64,000 bases of DNA, from assembly GCF_900099835.1 (NCBI RefSeq), contig NZ_FNKP01000002.1, positions 496,001 through 560,000 on the forward strand. Direction: 5' to 3'. Made by a program: the position numbers and the translations under genes. The notes beneath the pieces were generated by a model, which was not told where the DNA came from, made no database searches, and worked only from the letters and a program-made list of their open reading frames with translations. This DNA comes from Paraburkholderia fungorum (GTDB lineage: Bacteria > Pseudomonadota > Gammaproteobacteria > Burkholderiales > Burkholderiaceae). Every line of letters begins with the position of its first letter. Position 1 is the stretch's first letter. This document shows, piece after piece, positions 26,608 through 35,085 of this stretch.

Positions 26608-27333
26608 ATGCAACTGACTGACTTCGACACGCTTACCTTTGATTGCTACGGCACCTTGATCGACTGGGAGACCGGTATCTTCGAAGGATTGCGGCCGCTT
26701 CTCGAGCGTGTCGAATCGCCGCTCACGCGCGACCAGGTACTTGAGGCGCATGCGCGGCACGAGTCGTCGCAACAGAAGTACACGCCGCACCGGCGTTATC
26801 AGGAGTTGCTGCCTGTCGTGTACAAGCGTCTTGCTGAAGAATGGCAGACGCCGTACACACTGGCCGAATGCGTTGCATACGGCCAGTCCATTCGCAACTG
26901 GCCCGCATTCGACGATTCAGCGGACGCGCTGCGTTATCTGAAGCAGCATTACAAGCTCGTCATTCTGTCGAATGTCGATAACGAGAGCTTTGCGTTTAGC
27001 AACGAAAAATTGCAGGTTGAATTCGACGCGATCATCACGGCGGAAGATGTCGGTTCCTACAAGCCGTCACCGCGCAATTTCGAATACATGCTGGAGAAGC
27101 TGGCGGAACGCGGCCTTCATAAGGACAAGATTCTTCACACCGCCGAGAGCCTGTTTCACGATCACAAGCCCGCGAACGAATTCGGACTGGCTTCGTGCTG
27201 GATTTATCGACGGCACGCGAAAGAGGGTTTCGGTGCGACGATGAACCCCGGCTCGCAGCCGAAGATCGACTTTCGCTTCAACAGCATGGCTGATTTCGTG
27301 AAAGCGCACGAGGCACAATTGCGCAGGCAATAG
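26608..27333 (+). CDS. HAD-superfamily hydrolase (haloacid dehalogenase type II-like)
   Basis: A 241-residue soluble hydrolase. Motif I is FDCYGTLID with nucleophile Asp near residue 10 and Tyr at the +2 position, as in L-2-haloacid dehalogenases and some phosphatases. Motif II is LSNVD, motif III is the Lys in YKPSPRNF, and motif IV is weak (HDHKPANEFG). It begins 19 bp after the PdxA-like gene and ends the unit. It might remove a phosphate or act on a pathway side product. Converges with the LacI gene 34 bp away. The substrate is unknown. Confidence 0.8.
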   Translation: MQLTDFDTLTFDCYGTLIDWETGIFEGLRPLLERVESPLTRDQVLEAHARHESSQQKYTPHRRYQELLPVVYKRLAEEWQTPYTLAECVAYGQSIRNWPAFDDSADALRYLKQHYKLVILSNVDNESFAFSNEKLQVEFDAIITAEDVGSYKPSPRNFEYMLEKLAERGLHKDKILHTAESLFHDHKPANEFGLASCWIYRRHAKEGFGATMNPGSQPKIDFRFNSMADFVKAHEAQLRRQ

Positions 27334-27367
27334 TGTTCGATCGGTGTGCTGCTGCGGCGTGCGCCGA

Positions 27368-28390
27368 TCACAAATAACCCTTCCTGCAGGGCCCCGTTGA
27401 TGCCCGGACCACCAGTTCCGGCGGTGGACCGATCACCATCGACGGCGATTGCTCAGGTGTCTGGATCAACCGGATCAGGCAGTCAATCGACAACTCCGCG
27501 ATTGCCGCTGTCTGGATCGCGACGGTCGTCAACGCCGGGTGAACCTGATGCGCGAGTTGAATGTCGGTAATGCCGATCACCGACACGTCGTCCGGTACTC
27601 TGCGGCCCAGCGTGATCAATGCCTGCACGGCGCCGATCGCGAGCAGGTCGTTGGTCGCGAAAATCGCGCTCAGGTGCGGCCGGTTCGCCATCAATTGCAT
27701 GCACGCGGCGTAGCCCGCGTCGATCGAGTCGCGGATTTGCAGCACCGCCGCTGCATCCGCTTCGATGCCGGCGGCGCGCATGGCCGCGCGAAAGCCGTTT
27801 GAACGCGCATCCTGCAAACCGCCGCAACCGTCGCCGATCAACAGGCCGATTTCACGGTGACCGAGTTCGAGTAGGTGCCGCGCGGCCAGTTCGCCCGCCA
27901 ACGCGAAATCCACGGCAACGCAGGGCAGAGCAGGAGGCGATTCGGGGTGTTCCCACATCGCCAGCAAAATCGGCGCGCTATGCGTGGCCGACGCGCAGAG
28001 ATCGTTGATCGCGATGTCCGTGTTCATCACCAGCACGCCGTCGGCCAGCGTGCCCGCGATCTGGTTCAGATACGCGCGGCCGATCTCGGCGTCGTCGTCG
28101 GTATTGCAGACCATCAGGAAATGGCCCGTTTTACGCGCGGCGCGTTCTGCGGCCAGCACGAACTCCGGATAGAACGGGTTCGAGATATTCGACAACATCA
28201 ACGCAAGCGTCGACGAGCGACCCTCGGCCAATGCGCGTGCATTCAGATTGGGCCGGTAACCCAATTCGTCGATTGCTTTCAGCACGCGCTCGGCCGTTTC
28301 CGGGCGCACTTTCTCGCGATTGCGCAGCACGTTCGAGACGGTGGCGGCAGTGACGTGCGCGCGTTTCGCGACTTCAGACAGCGTGACCAT
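27368..28390 (-). CDS. LacI-family repressor of the galactan operon
   Basis: A 340-residue LacI/GalR protein. The N-terminal HTH and hinge are MVTLSEVAKRAHVTAATVSN to GYRPNLNARALAEG, followed by a periplasmic-binding-type effector domain. It is divergent from the ABC importer/GH42/GH53 operon. Two nearly identical AANCGNTT-core operators lie between them (28510-28525, 28565-28580), which supports it as the GanR-like repressor of that operon. The inducer is probably a galacto-oligosaccharide (inference). Confidence 0.9.
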   Translation of the reverse strand: MVTLSEVAKRAHVTAATVSNVLRNREKVRPETAERVLKAIDELGYRPNLNARALAEGRSSTLALMLSNISNPFYPEFVLAAERAARKTGHFLMVCNTDDDAEIGRAYLNQIAGTLADGVLVMNTDIAINDLCASATHSAPILLAMWEHPESPPALPCVAVDFALAGELAARHLLELGHREIGLLIGDGCGGLQDARSNGFRAAMRAAGIEADAAAVLQIRDSIDAGYAACMQLMANRPHLSAIFATNDLLAIGAVQALITLGRRVPDDVSVIGITDIQLAHQVHPALTTVAIQTAAIAELSIDCLIRLIQTPEQSPSMVIGPPPELVVRASTGPCRKGYL

Positions 28391-28509
28391 ATTCGAGTTA
28401 TCCCATATTTAGGGAAAGTGATTCAAATGTTGCAAGCGTGCGCCGACGTTGATAAGTTTCTGAAAAACATCCAGGAGACACCCGCCATGACCTTTTCCCT
28501 TAAACTCGA

Positions 28510-28525
28510 ATTTAAGCGATTAAAT
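28510..28525. promoter_or_regulatory. LacI-type operator O1
   Basis: ATTTAAGCGATTAAAT has the AA-N-CG-N-TT core recognised by LacI/GalR-family proteins, flanked by ATTTAA/TTAAAT arms. Its centre is 55 bp from that of O2, close to five helical turns, which would suit cooperative or looped binding. Confidence 0.75.
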
Positions 28526-28564
28526 GCCGACCGCACAAGGCCCGGCTGCTTATTTTTTTGTAAA

Positions 28565-28580
28565 ATTTAAGCGGTTAAAT
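28565..28580. promoter_or_regulatory. LacI-type operator O2
   Basis: ATTTAAGCGGTTAAAT differs from O1 by one base. It overlaps a TAAAAT sequence (28561-28566) that could be the -10 element, and lies just before the ribosome site (GGAGG, 28586-28590) of the ATPase gene. Bound repressor would block transcription initiation. Confidence 0.75.
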
Positions 28581-28594
28581 CCTACGGAGGCAGC

Positions 28595-29734
28595 ATGGCG
28601 ACAATTCGTTTGACGGACGTGCAGAAGTCATACGGCGATCATCCGCCGGTGATCCGGCGCGTCAATCTCGAGATCGCGCAGCACGAGTTCTGTGTATTTC
28701 TCGGCCCGTCGGGTTGCGGCAAGTCGACCCTGTTACGGATGATCGCCGGTCTGGAAGACCTGAGCGAAGGCGAACTGCATATCGGCGGAAAGCTGGTGAA
28801 CGATGTGCCTTCGGCACAGCGCGGCGTGGCAATGGTGTTCCAGAGCTACGCGCTGTTCCCGCATATGACCGTGTTCGACAACATGGCGTTTGGCCTGAAG
28901 CTCGCGAAGCAGCCGAAGGACGTGATCGATCGCAAGGTTCGCGAAGCTGCGCGCATCCTGCAACTGGACAGCTTGCTGGATCGCTATCCGAAAGCATTGT
29001 CAGGCGGTCAGCGGCAACGTGTTGCGATTGGCCGCGCGATTGTGCGCGAGCCGGGCGTGTTCCTGTTCGACGAACCGTTGTCGAATCTCGACGCTGCGCT
29101 GCGTGGCCAGACCCGCGTCGAAATCGCGCGCCTGCACCAGCGTTTTGCGGATGCGAGCGTGGTCTACGTGACACACGATCAGGTCGAAGCAATGACGCTC
29201 GCCGACCGCATCGTGTTGCTGCATGCAGGCGCCGATGCTGAGCGTTACGGCAGCATCGCGCAGACCGGTGCGCCGCTCGAGTTGTATCACCACCCGAAGT
29301 CGCGTTTCGTGGCGGGTTTTATCGGCTCGCCGCGGATGAATTTCATCGATGCAACGGTTGATTCGATTGCACCCGGCAGCGTCACCGTGACGTTGCCGCA
29401 AAGCGGCGAGAAACTGGTCGCCAACGTCGACGGCCAGCGTCTTCAACGCGGCCAGAAAGTTACGCTCGGCGTGCGGCCGGAGCACTTGCGGCTCGACGGC
29501 GACGAGCAGTTTGTTCAGTGCGCGACGGTGTTGTCCGAGCGACTCGGCGAGCACAGCTACATTCACGCGGATCATGCCACCGGCACGCTGATCGCCAAGG
29601 CCATCGGCGATACGCCTATCGGTTCGGGGGAGCGCATTCGCATTCACGTTCCGCCTTCCGCGTGTCATCTGTTCGACGCGGACGGGATCGCTCTGCGGCG
29701 CAGTGCGTTCGAGCCTGAACGCGTGGCCGCGTGA
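28595..29734 (+). CDS. Sugar ABC transporter ATP-binding protein (MsmK/UgpC type)
   Basis: A 379-residue ATPase energising an oligosaccharide importer. It has Walker A GPSGCGKST (about 38-46), signature LSGGQRQRVAIGRA (~135), Walker B VFLFDEPLSNLD (~155), the switch His in YVTHDQ, and a C-terminal TOBE/OB regulatory domain of the MalK type. ACGGAGG precedes the ATG. It is the first gene of the operon controlled by the operators just upstream. MalK-type ATPases can serve several importers; here the binding protein and both permeases follow directly. Confidence 0.93.
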   Translation: MATIRLTDVQKSYGDHPPVIRRVNLEIAQHEFCVFLGPSGCGKSTLLRMIAGLEDLSEGELHIGGKLVNDVPSAQRGVAMVFQSYALFPHMTVFDNMAFGLKLAKQPKDVIDRKVREAARILQLDSLLDRYPKALSGGQRQRVAIGRAIVREPGVFLFDEPLSNLDAALRGQTRVEIARLHQRFADASVVYVTHDQVEAMTLADRIVLLHAGADAERYGSIAQTGAPLELYHHPKSRFVAGFIGSPRMNFIDATVDSIAPGSVTVTLPQSGEKLVANVDGQRLQRGQKVTLGVRPEHLRLDGDEQFVQCATVLSERLGEHSYIHADHATGTLIAKAIGDTPIGSGERIRIHVPPSACHLFDADGIALRRSAFEPERVAA

Positions 29735-29867
29735 ACGGTCGGGTAGGGTGCTGAACTTTGCATCGACGGGTTCAGCAGGTTGAATTCCGCCACAGAGCGG
29801 GTTACTTCGCTGGCAGCCGTGCGCAAACGCTCGCTGTCAGTCAACAAGGTAGTCAAGGAGACACAAG

Positions 29868-31127
29868 ATGATTGCTCTTCGCCTTCGCCGTTTTGCCCAG
29901 TTGTCGGTTGCCGCCGCACTGGTCGCCGGCACCTTCGCCAGCGTGTCGGCCGATGCCGACGCCGCCACGCTCACCGTCAACGTATCGGCGCGCGGTAATC
30001 AGCGCTCGACATGGCAGGACGCGTTCGACCAGTTCAAGAAAGCCAATCCCGACATCGATCTGAAAGTGACGTACATCACCGAGGAAGCGTACAAGGTGCA
30101 GATGGGCGGCTGGCTCGCCACCGATCCGCCTGATGTGGTGTCGTGGCACGACGGCGAACGCATGGCGTATTACGCGCAGCGCGGCCTGCTCGAAGATCTG
30201 TCGCCGGACTGGAGCAAGAACGGCTGGTCGCAACAGTATGCGTCGGTGAAGGAAGCATCGACGTATAAGGGCAAACAGTACGCAGCGCCGCTCGGCTACG
30301 ACGCGTATGGCTTCTTCTATCGCAAGGATCTGTTCGAGAAGGCCGGCATCAAGAGCGAGCCGAAAACGTGGGATGAGTTTCTCGAAGCGAACAAAAAGCT
30401 GAAGGCAATCGGTGTTGCACCGATTGCCGTGGCCGCGCGCGATAGCTGGACGCTCGCCGCGTGGTTCGACTATCTGAACCTGCGTATTAACGGCAATGCG
30501 TTCCATCAGCAATTGATGGCCGGTGAAATTCCGTACACCGATCCGCGCGTGAAGAAGGTCTACACCACGTGGAAGACGTTGATCGACGATCACTACTTTA
30601 TCGACAACGCGCTGTCGTACGATCTCGATTCGATCGCACCGTTCCTCGTGAACGGCAAGGCGTCGATGATGCTGATGGGCACGTTCTTCTCGGCAAGCAT
30701 TCCACCGTCGATCAAGGCGCAAACCGGCTTCTTCCGATTCCCGGTAATCGACGCGAACGTGCCGATGGCCGAAGACGGCCCCGTCAACGTGCTGCTGGTT
30801 CCGGCGAAGGCAAAGAACAAGGCCGACGCGCGCAAGTTGCTGGCCTTCATGGAGCAGCCGAAGATCAACGCGGAACTCGCGAAGGGCTGGGGTCAACTGC
30901 CGTCGAACAGTCAGTCGGCTGAACCTGAAGATGCAATCTCGAAGGTCGGCTTTCAGACGCTCGCGAATACGAAGGGCGGCATTGCGCAGTTCTACGACCG
31001 CGACATGCAGAAGGAAATGGCCGACGAGGGCATGAAGGCGATGCAGCAGTTCTATAGCGATCCGTCGCAGCTCGACACGGTGCTCGCCCACCTCGAAGCA
31101 ACGCGCAAGCGCATCTATCAGAAGTAA
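29868..31127 (+). CDS. ABC transporter solute-binding protein, family 1 (galacto-oligosaccharide)
   Basis: A 419-residue periplasmic binding protein. The signal peptide is basic MIALRLRRFAQ, a hydrophobic core, and a probable cleavage near ADADA (~32). The mature protein has the family 1 extracellular solute-binding (MalE-like) pattern: NPDIDLKVTYITEEAY, PDVVSWHDGER and GYDAYGFFYRKDLFEKAGI. It stands 133 bp after the ATPase gene, with AAGGAGA before the ATG. It probably captures galactan-derived oligosaccharides, by operon context with GH42 and GH53. Confidence 0.92.
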   Translation: MIALRLRRFAQLSVAAALVAGTFASVSADADAATLTVNVSARGNQRSTWQDAFDQFKKANPDIDLKVTYITEEAYKVQMGGWLATDPPDVVSWHDGERMAYYAQRGLLEDLSPDWSKNGWSQQYASVKEASTYKGKQYAAPLGYDAYGFFYRKDLFEKAGIKSEPKTWDEFLEANKKLKAIGVAPIAVAARDSWTLAAWFDYLNLRINGNAFHQQLMAGEIPYTDPRVKKVYTTWKTLIDDHYFIDNALSYDLDSIAPFLVNGKASMMLMGTFFSASIPPSIKAQTGFFRFPVIDANVPMAEDGPVNVLLVPAKAKNKADARKLLAFMEQPKINAELAKGWGQLPSNSQSAEPEDAISKVGFQTLANTKGGIAQFYDRDMQKEMADEGMKAMQQFYSDPSQLDTVLAHLEATRKRIYQK

Positions 31128-31191
31128 TCCCGAAGTGCCGGCCATGAAGCATGGCCGGCACTCGCCTTAGATTTCCGACGAGGCTCGATCC

Positions 31192-32097
31192 ATGTCTCAT
31201 TCCGCAGCGAGCCGCCTACCCGCGGCCCGGCGCCGTCACGCCTCTACGACGCGCCGTCATCAGCACCGTGCCGCGTTTTTCTTTCTGTTGCCGGGCTGTG
31301 CATTGTTTTGTCTGTGCGTGGTTTATCCGATTATCAGCAGCATCTCGCTCAGTTTCTTTAACTGGGACGGAATGACGCCAAAGACCTTTATTGGTCTCGG
31401 CAATTACATTGAGCTATTTCATTCGGATACGTTTTATACGGCGTTGAAGAACAACCTGATCTGGCTTGCGCTATTCCTGCTGGCGCCACCGCTTGGTTTG
31501 ATGTTCGCGCTATATCTGAATCAGCATGTCCGTGGAATGCGCGTCGTGAAGTCGCTTTTTTTCGCGCCTTTTGTGCTCTCGGGCGTGGTGGTCGGGTTGG
31601 TGTTCAGCTGGTTCTACGACCCTGGATTCGGTCTTCTGCGATTGATCGTCGGCCATGGCATTCCGGTACTTGGCGATCCCCATACAGTGACATTCGGGAT
31701 TATTTTCGCTGCACTCTGGCCGCAAACGCCGTTCTGCATGGTGCTGTATCTGACGGGGCTGACGGGTATCAATCCTGAAGTCGTCGAGGCGGCGCGCATG
31801 GAAGGCGCGAAAGGTTTGCGTCTCTTGTGGCACGTGATTCTGCCGCAGTTGCGCCCCGCGACTTTCATGGCCGTCGTGCTGACCGTGATCGGCGCATTGC
31901 GCAGTTTCGACCTGATTGCGGTGATGAGCGGCGGTGGTCCTTTCGACAGTTCTACTGTGCTCGCCTATTACATGTACGACCAGGCGATCAAGTACTACCG
32001 CGAAGGTTATTCGGCCGCAATTGCCGTCGTGCTGTTCGCCATCATGCTCGTCTACATCGTGTTCCATCTTCGCCGCATGCTGCGCGAAGAGCGCTGA
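31192..32097 (+). CDS. ABC sugar permease, MalF/UgpA type
   Basis: A 301-residue inner-membrane permease with six hydrophobic helices after a basic N-terminus. The cytoplasmic EAA loop that docks on the ATPase is EAARMEGAKGLRLLWHVILP (about 195-215). It is 64 bp downstream of the binding-protein gene. With the next gene it forms the heterodimeric channel. In Bacillus, ganP occupies this place in the equivalent gan operon. Confidence 0.92.
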   Translation: MSHSAASRLPAARRRHASTTRRHQHRAAFFFLLPGCALFCLCVVYPIISSISLSFFNWDGMTPKTFIGLGNYIELFHSDTFYTALKNNLIWLALFLLAPPLGLMFALYLNQHVRGMRVVKSLFFAPFVLSGVVVGLVFSWFYDPGFGLLRLIVGHGIPVLGDPHTVTFGIIFAALWPQTPFCMVLYLTGLTGINPEVVEAARMEGAKGLRLLWHVILPQLRPATFMAVVLTVIGALRSFDLIAVMSGGGPFDSSTVLAYYMYDQAIKYYREGYSAAIAVVLFAIMLVYIVFHLRRMLREER

Positions 32098-32116
32098 TTT
32101 TCAGGAGTGATGTGTC

Positions 32117-32968
32117 ATGTATCCGCTTCCCGTTGAACGCTGGAAACCGCTCAATCGCGCGCTTTATAAAGTGTCGTTGCCGATTTCTCTGCTGATCTGG
32201 CTATTGCCGATGCTCGCCGTTCTCGTGACGTCGATCCGTTCTTCCGACGAGTTGTCGCAAGGCGATTACTGGGGCTGGCCGAAGCATTTTGCGCTGATCG
32301 AAAACTACGGCACCGCACTCACGCAAACGCCGATGCTGCATTACTTCACGAATAGCGTGCTGATTACGGTGCCTTCGGTGATCGGCGCAATCGTGCTGGC
32401 GTCGATGGCGGGCTTTGCGTTAGCGACCTACAAATTTCCCGGCAATACAGCGGTGTTATTCGCATTCGTCGCCGGTAATTTTGTGCCCATCCAGATCCTG
32501 ATGATTCCCGTGCGCGACATGGCGCTGAAAGTGGGACTCTTCAACAGCGTGTGGGCACTGGTGATTTTCCACGTGTCGTTCCAGACTGGCTTCTGCACGC
32601 TGTTTCTGCGTAACTTCATCAAGCAGTTGCCGTTCGAGATGATCGAGGCGGCGCGCGTGGAAGGCGCGAGCGAGTGGATGGTTTACTGGCGCATCGTATT
32701 GCCGCTGATCCGTCCGGCCCTCGCCGCGCTTGGCATTCTGGTGTTCACGTTCGTGTGGAACGACTATTTCTGGGCACTGTGTCTCACGCAGGGCGACGAC
32801 GCCGCGCCGATCACCGTGGGCGTCGCCGCGCTCAAAGGGCAATGGACGACCGCGTGGAATCTGGTCGCCGCCGGTTCGGTTCTCGCCGCATTACCTTCCG
32901 TGCTGATGTTCTTCGCGATGCAACGGCATTTCGTCGCCGGCCTGACTTTTGGTGCGAGCAAAGGCTGA
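32117..32968 (+). CDS. ABC sugar permease, MalG/UgpE type
   Basis: A 283-residue inner-membrane permease with six helices and EAA loop EAARVEGASEWMVYWRIVLP (about 175-195). It follows the partner permease gene by 19 bp, and an AGGAG lies before the start. In the gan-like operon it corresponds to ganQ. It precedes the GH42 gene by 38 bp. Confidence 0.92.
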   Translation: MYPLPVERWKPLNRALYKVSLPISLLIWLLPMLAVLVTSIRSSDELSQGDYWGWPKHFALIENYGTALTQTPMLHYFTNSVLITVPSVIGAIVLASMAGFALATYKFPGNTAVLFAFVAGNFVPIQILMIPVRDMALKVGLFNSVWALVIFHVSFQTGFCTLFLRNFIKQLPFEMIEAARVEGASEWMVYWRIVLPLIRPALAALGILVFTFVWNDYFWALCLTQGDDAAPITVGVAALKGQWTTAWNLVAAGSVLAALPSVLMFFAMQRHFVAGLTFGASKG

Positions 32969-33006
32969 GCGCCCGCTCGACGTCAACTAACAACGAGACT
33001 TCTCTC

Positions 33007-34971
33007 ATGCAACTTGGTGTGTGTTATTACCCGGAACAATGGCCGCGCGACATGTGGGCCGACGACGCAAAGCGTATGGTCGAACTCGGCATTACGCATG
33101 TACGTATCGCTGAATTCGCGTGGAGCCGAATGGAGCCGCGCACCGGCGAATATGAATGGCAATGGCTCGACGAAGCCGTCGAAACGCTCGCGAGCGCGGG
33201 GCTGAAACTCGTGCTCGGCACGCCGACCGCGTCGCCGCCGAGGTGGCTGATCGACGCGCATCCGGACGTGTTGCCGGTACGTGCCGACGGAACGCGCTGG
33301 AATTTCGGCTCGCGCCGTCATTACGACATTTCGAGCGAGACGTATAGGCGCGAATGTCTGCGTATCGTCGACGTGATGGCCGCGCGTTACGGACAGCATC
33401 CGTCTATCGTTGCATGGCAAACCGATAATGAACTCGGTTGCCATGAAACCGTGCCGAGTTACTCGCCGGCCGCACTCGAACGTTTCCAGAAGTGGCTCAA
33501 GCAGCGCTATGAAACCATCGCGTCGTTGAATGACGTCTGGGGCAATGTGTTCTGGAGCATGGAGTACCCGTCGTTCGAATCGATTGGTTTGCCGAACCTC
33601 ACGCCGACCGACGCGAATCCGATTCACCTGCTCGACTTCCGCCGCTTCATGTCCGATGAGGTATCGAGTTTTCATCGCGAGCAGATCGATGTATTGCGAG
33701 CTCACGCGCCGAATGCGGATTTGCTGCATAACTTCATGGGCTTTTTCACCACGTTCGACCATTACGATTTCGCGAAAGACAACGCGATCGACGTCGCGAC
33801 CTGGGACAGCTATCCGATCGCTCGCACTGAATCGATCGCATTGCCTGAAGAACAGAAAGCGCGATATGCACGCACCGCGCATCCCGATGTTTCCGCATTC
33901 GATCACGACCGTTATCGCGCCATTGGCGGCGGCCGTTTCTGGGTGATGGAGCAGCAGGCGGGTCCGGTCAACTGGGCGCCGTGGAATCCGGTTCCCGCGA
34001 AGGGCATGGTGCGTTTGTGGGCGTATGAGGCGTTCGCGCACGGCGCGGAACTGGTGTCGTATTTCCGCTGGCGTCAGTGCCCGTATGCGCAGGAGCAGAT
34101 GCATTCGGGGCTTAATCTGCCGAACAACGAGTTGTCGCCGGGCGGACTGGAAGTGCAGCAGGCGGCGCGCGAGATTGCGAATTCCGCAGCCTTGTCCACA
34201 CTCGGTGCGCCCGTGCGTGCAGCTGTCGCGATTCTGTTCGATTACGAAACGCAATGGATGTTCGAGATTCAGCGTCATGGCAAGACGTTCGATTATCAGA
34301 CGCTGGTGTTCGACTACTACGAATCGCTGCGCGAACTGGGCCTCGATGTCGATATCGTATCGAGCCGCGCCGATCTTTCCGGGTATCGCCTGATCGTTGT
34401 GCCGAGCCTTGCTGTGATCGACGACACACTCGTTGCGCAGATCGAGCGCAGCGACGCGCAATGGGTTTTCGGCCCGCGCAGCGGCTCCAAAACAGAAGCC
34501 TTTGCGATCCCCGGCAACTTGCCGCCGGGCGCACTGCAGCGCGTTCTGCCGATGCAGGTGCTCGAAGTCGAATCGCTGCGGCCGTCGCTGACGCCTGCGT
34601 TGTCGGTCGGCGGCGCGAACGGCACGGCGATCTACTGGCGCGAGCATGTTCGCGCCAACGGCGCGACCCGAGTCGTCGCGCAGTTCGACGATGAATGGCC
34701 CGCGATCCTCACGCACGGCAAGGTTCGATATCTGGCGGCGTGGCTGTCGCATGAGTTGCATCGCACGGTGCTGGAGCAGGCCGCTCGCGATGCGGGCCTC
34801 GAAACGCAATTGCTCGCCGATGGTTTGCGCATCCGGCGTCGCGGCGATCTGACGTTTGCGTTCAACTTCGGCGCACAGCAGGTGCAGGCGCCCGCGCCCG
34901 CAAATGCCGTCTTCGTACTCGGACAAGCCGGACTGAATACCGGCGATGTGTGCGTATGGAAAGACGCCTGA
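33007..34971 (+). CDS. Beta-galactosidase, glycoside hydrolase family 42
   Basis: A 654-residue cytoplasmic enzyme that releases galactose from imported beta-galactosides. The start MQLGVCYYPEQWPRDMWADD is the GH42 signature. The acid/base is E142 (TDNELGCH) and the nucleophile E315 (VMEQQAGPVNWAPWNP). The trimerisation domain and C-terminal beta domain follow, and the length is typical. The frame is open from 32674 inside the permease gene, but ATG 33007 fits the family start. No signal peptide is seen, so oligosaccharides must be imported first by the ABC system encoded upstream. Confidence 0.94.
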   Translation: MQLGVCYYPEQWPRDMWADDAKRMVELGITHVRIAEFAWSRMEPRTGEYEWQWLDEAVETLASAGLKLVLGTPTASPPRWLIDAHPDVLPVRADGTRWNFGSRRHYDISSETYRRECLRIVDVMAARYGQHPSIVAWQTDNELGCHETVPSYSPAALERFQKWLKQRYETIASLNDVWGNVFWSMEYPSFESIGLPNLTPTDANPIHLLDFRRFMSDEVSSFHREQIDVLRAHAPNADLLHNFMGFFTTFDHYDFAKDNAIDVATWDSYPIARTESIALPEEQKARYARTAHPDVSAFDHDRYRAIGGGRFWVMEQQAGPVNWAPWNPVPAKGMVRLWAYEAFAHGAELVSYFRWRQCPYAQEQMHSGLNLPNNELSPGGLEVQQAAREIANSAALSTLGAPVRAAVAILFDYETQWMFEIQRHGKTFDYQTLVFDYYESLRELGLDVDIVSSRADLSGYRLIVVPSLAVIDDTLVAQIERSDAQWVFGPRSGSKTEAFAIPGNLPPGALQRVLPMQVLEVESLRPSLTPALSVGGANGTAIYWREHVRANGATRVVAQFDDEWPAILTHGKVRYLAAWLSHELHRTVLEQAARDAGLETQLLADGLRIRRRGDLTFAFNFGAQQVQAPAPANAVFVLGQAGLNTGDVCVWKDA

Positions 34972-35085
34972 ACGGAATCACGTCGTAAGAAGGTGTTGCT
35001 GGAAGATTGGCATTCAGTTTCAGACGCTTCAACCCGGACCAGGCAGCCCTGAGAGAGCTGCCATTCAATAGATGGAGGATGACGG

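Noticed and set aside
29853..31145. A 430-codon reverse frame across the solute-binding-protein gene
   Set aside because: The forward gene has a signal peptide and family motifs; the reverse frame has none.
32983..34926. A 647-codon reverse frame across the GH42 gene
   Set aside because: Antisense to a gene with complete GH42 motifs; Arg/His-rich composition and no recognisable domain.
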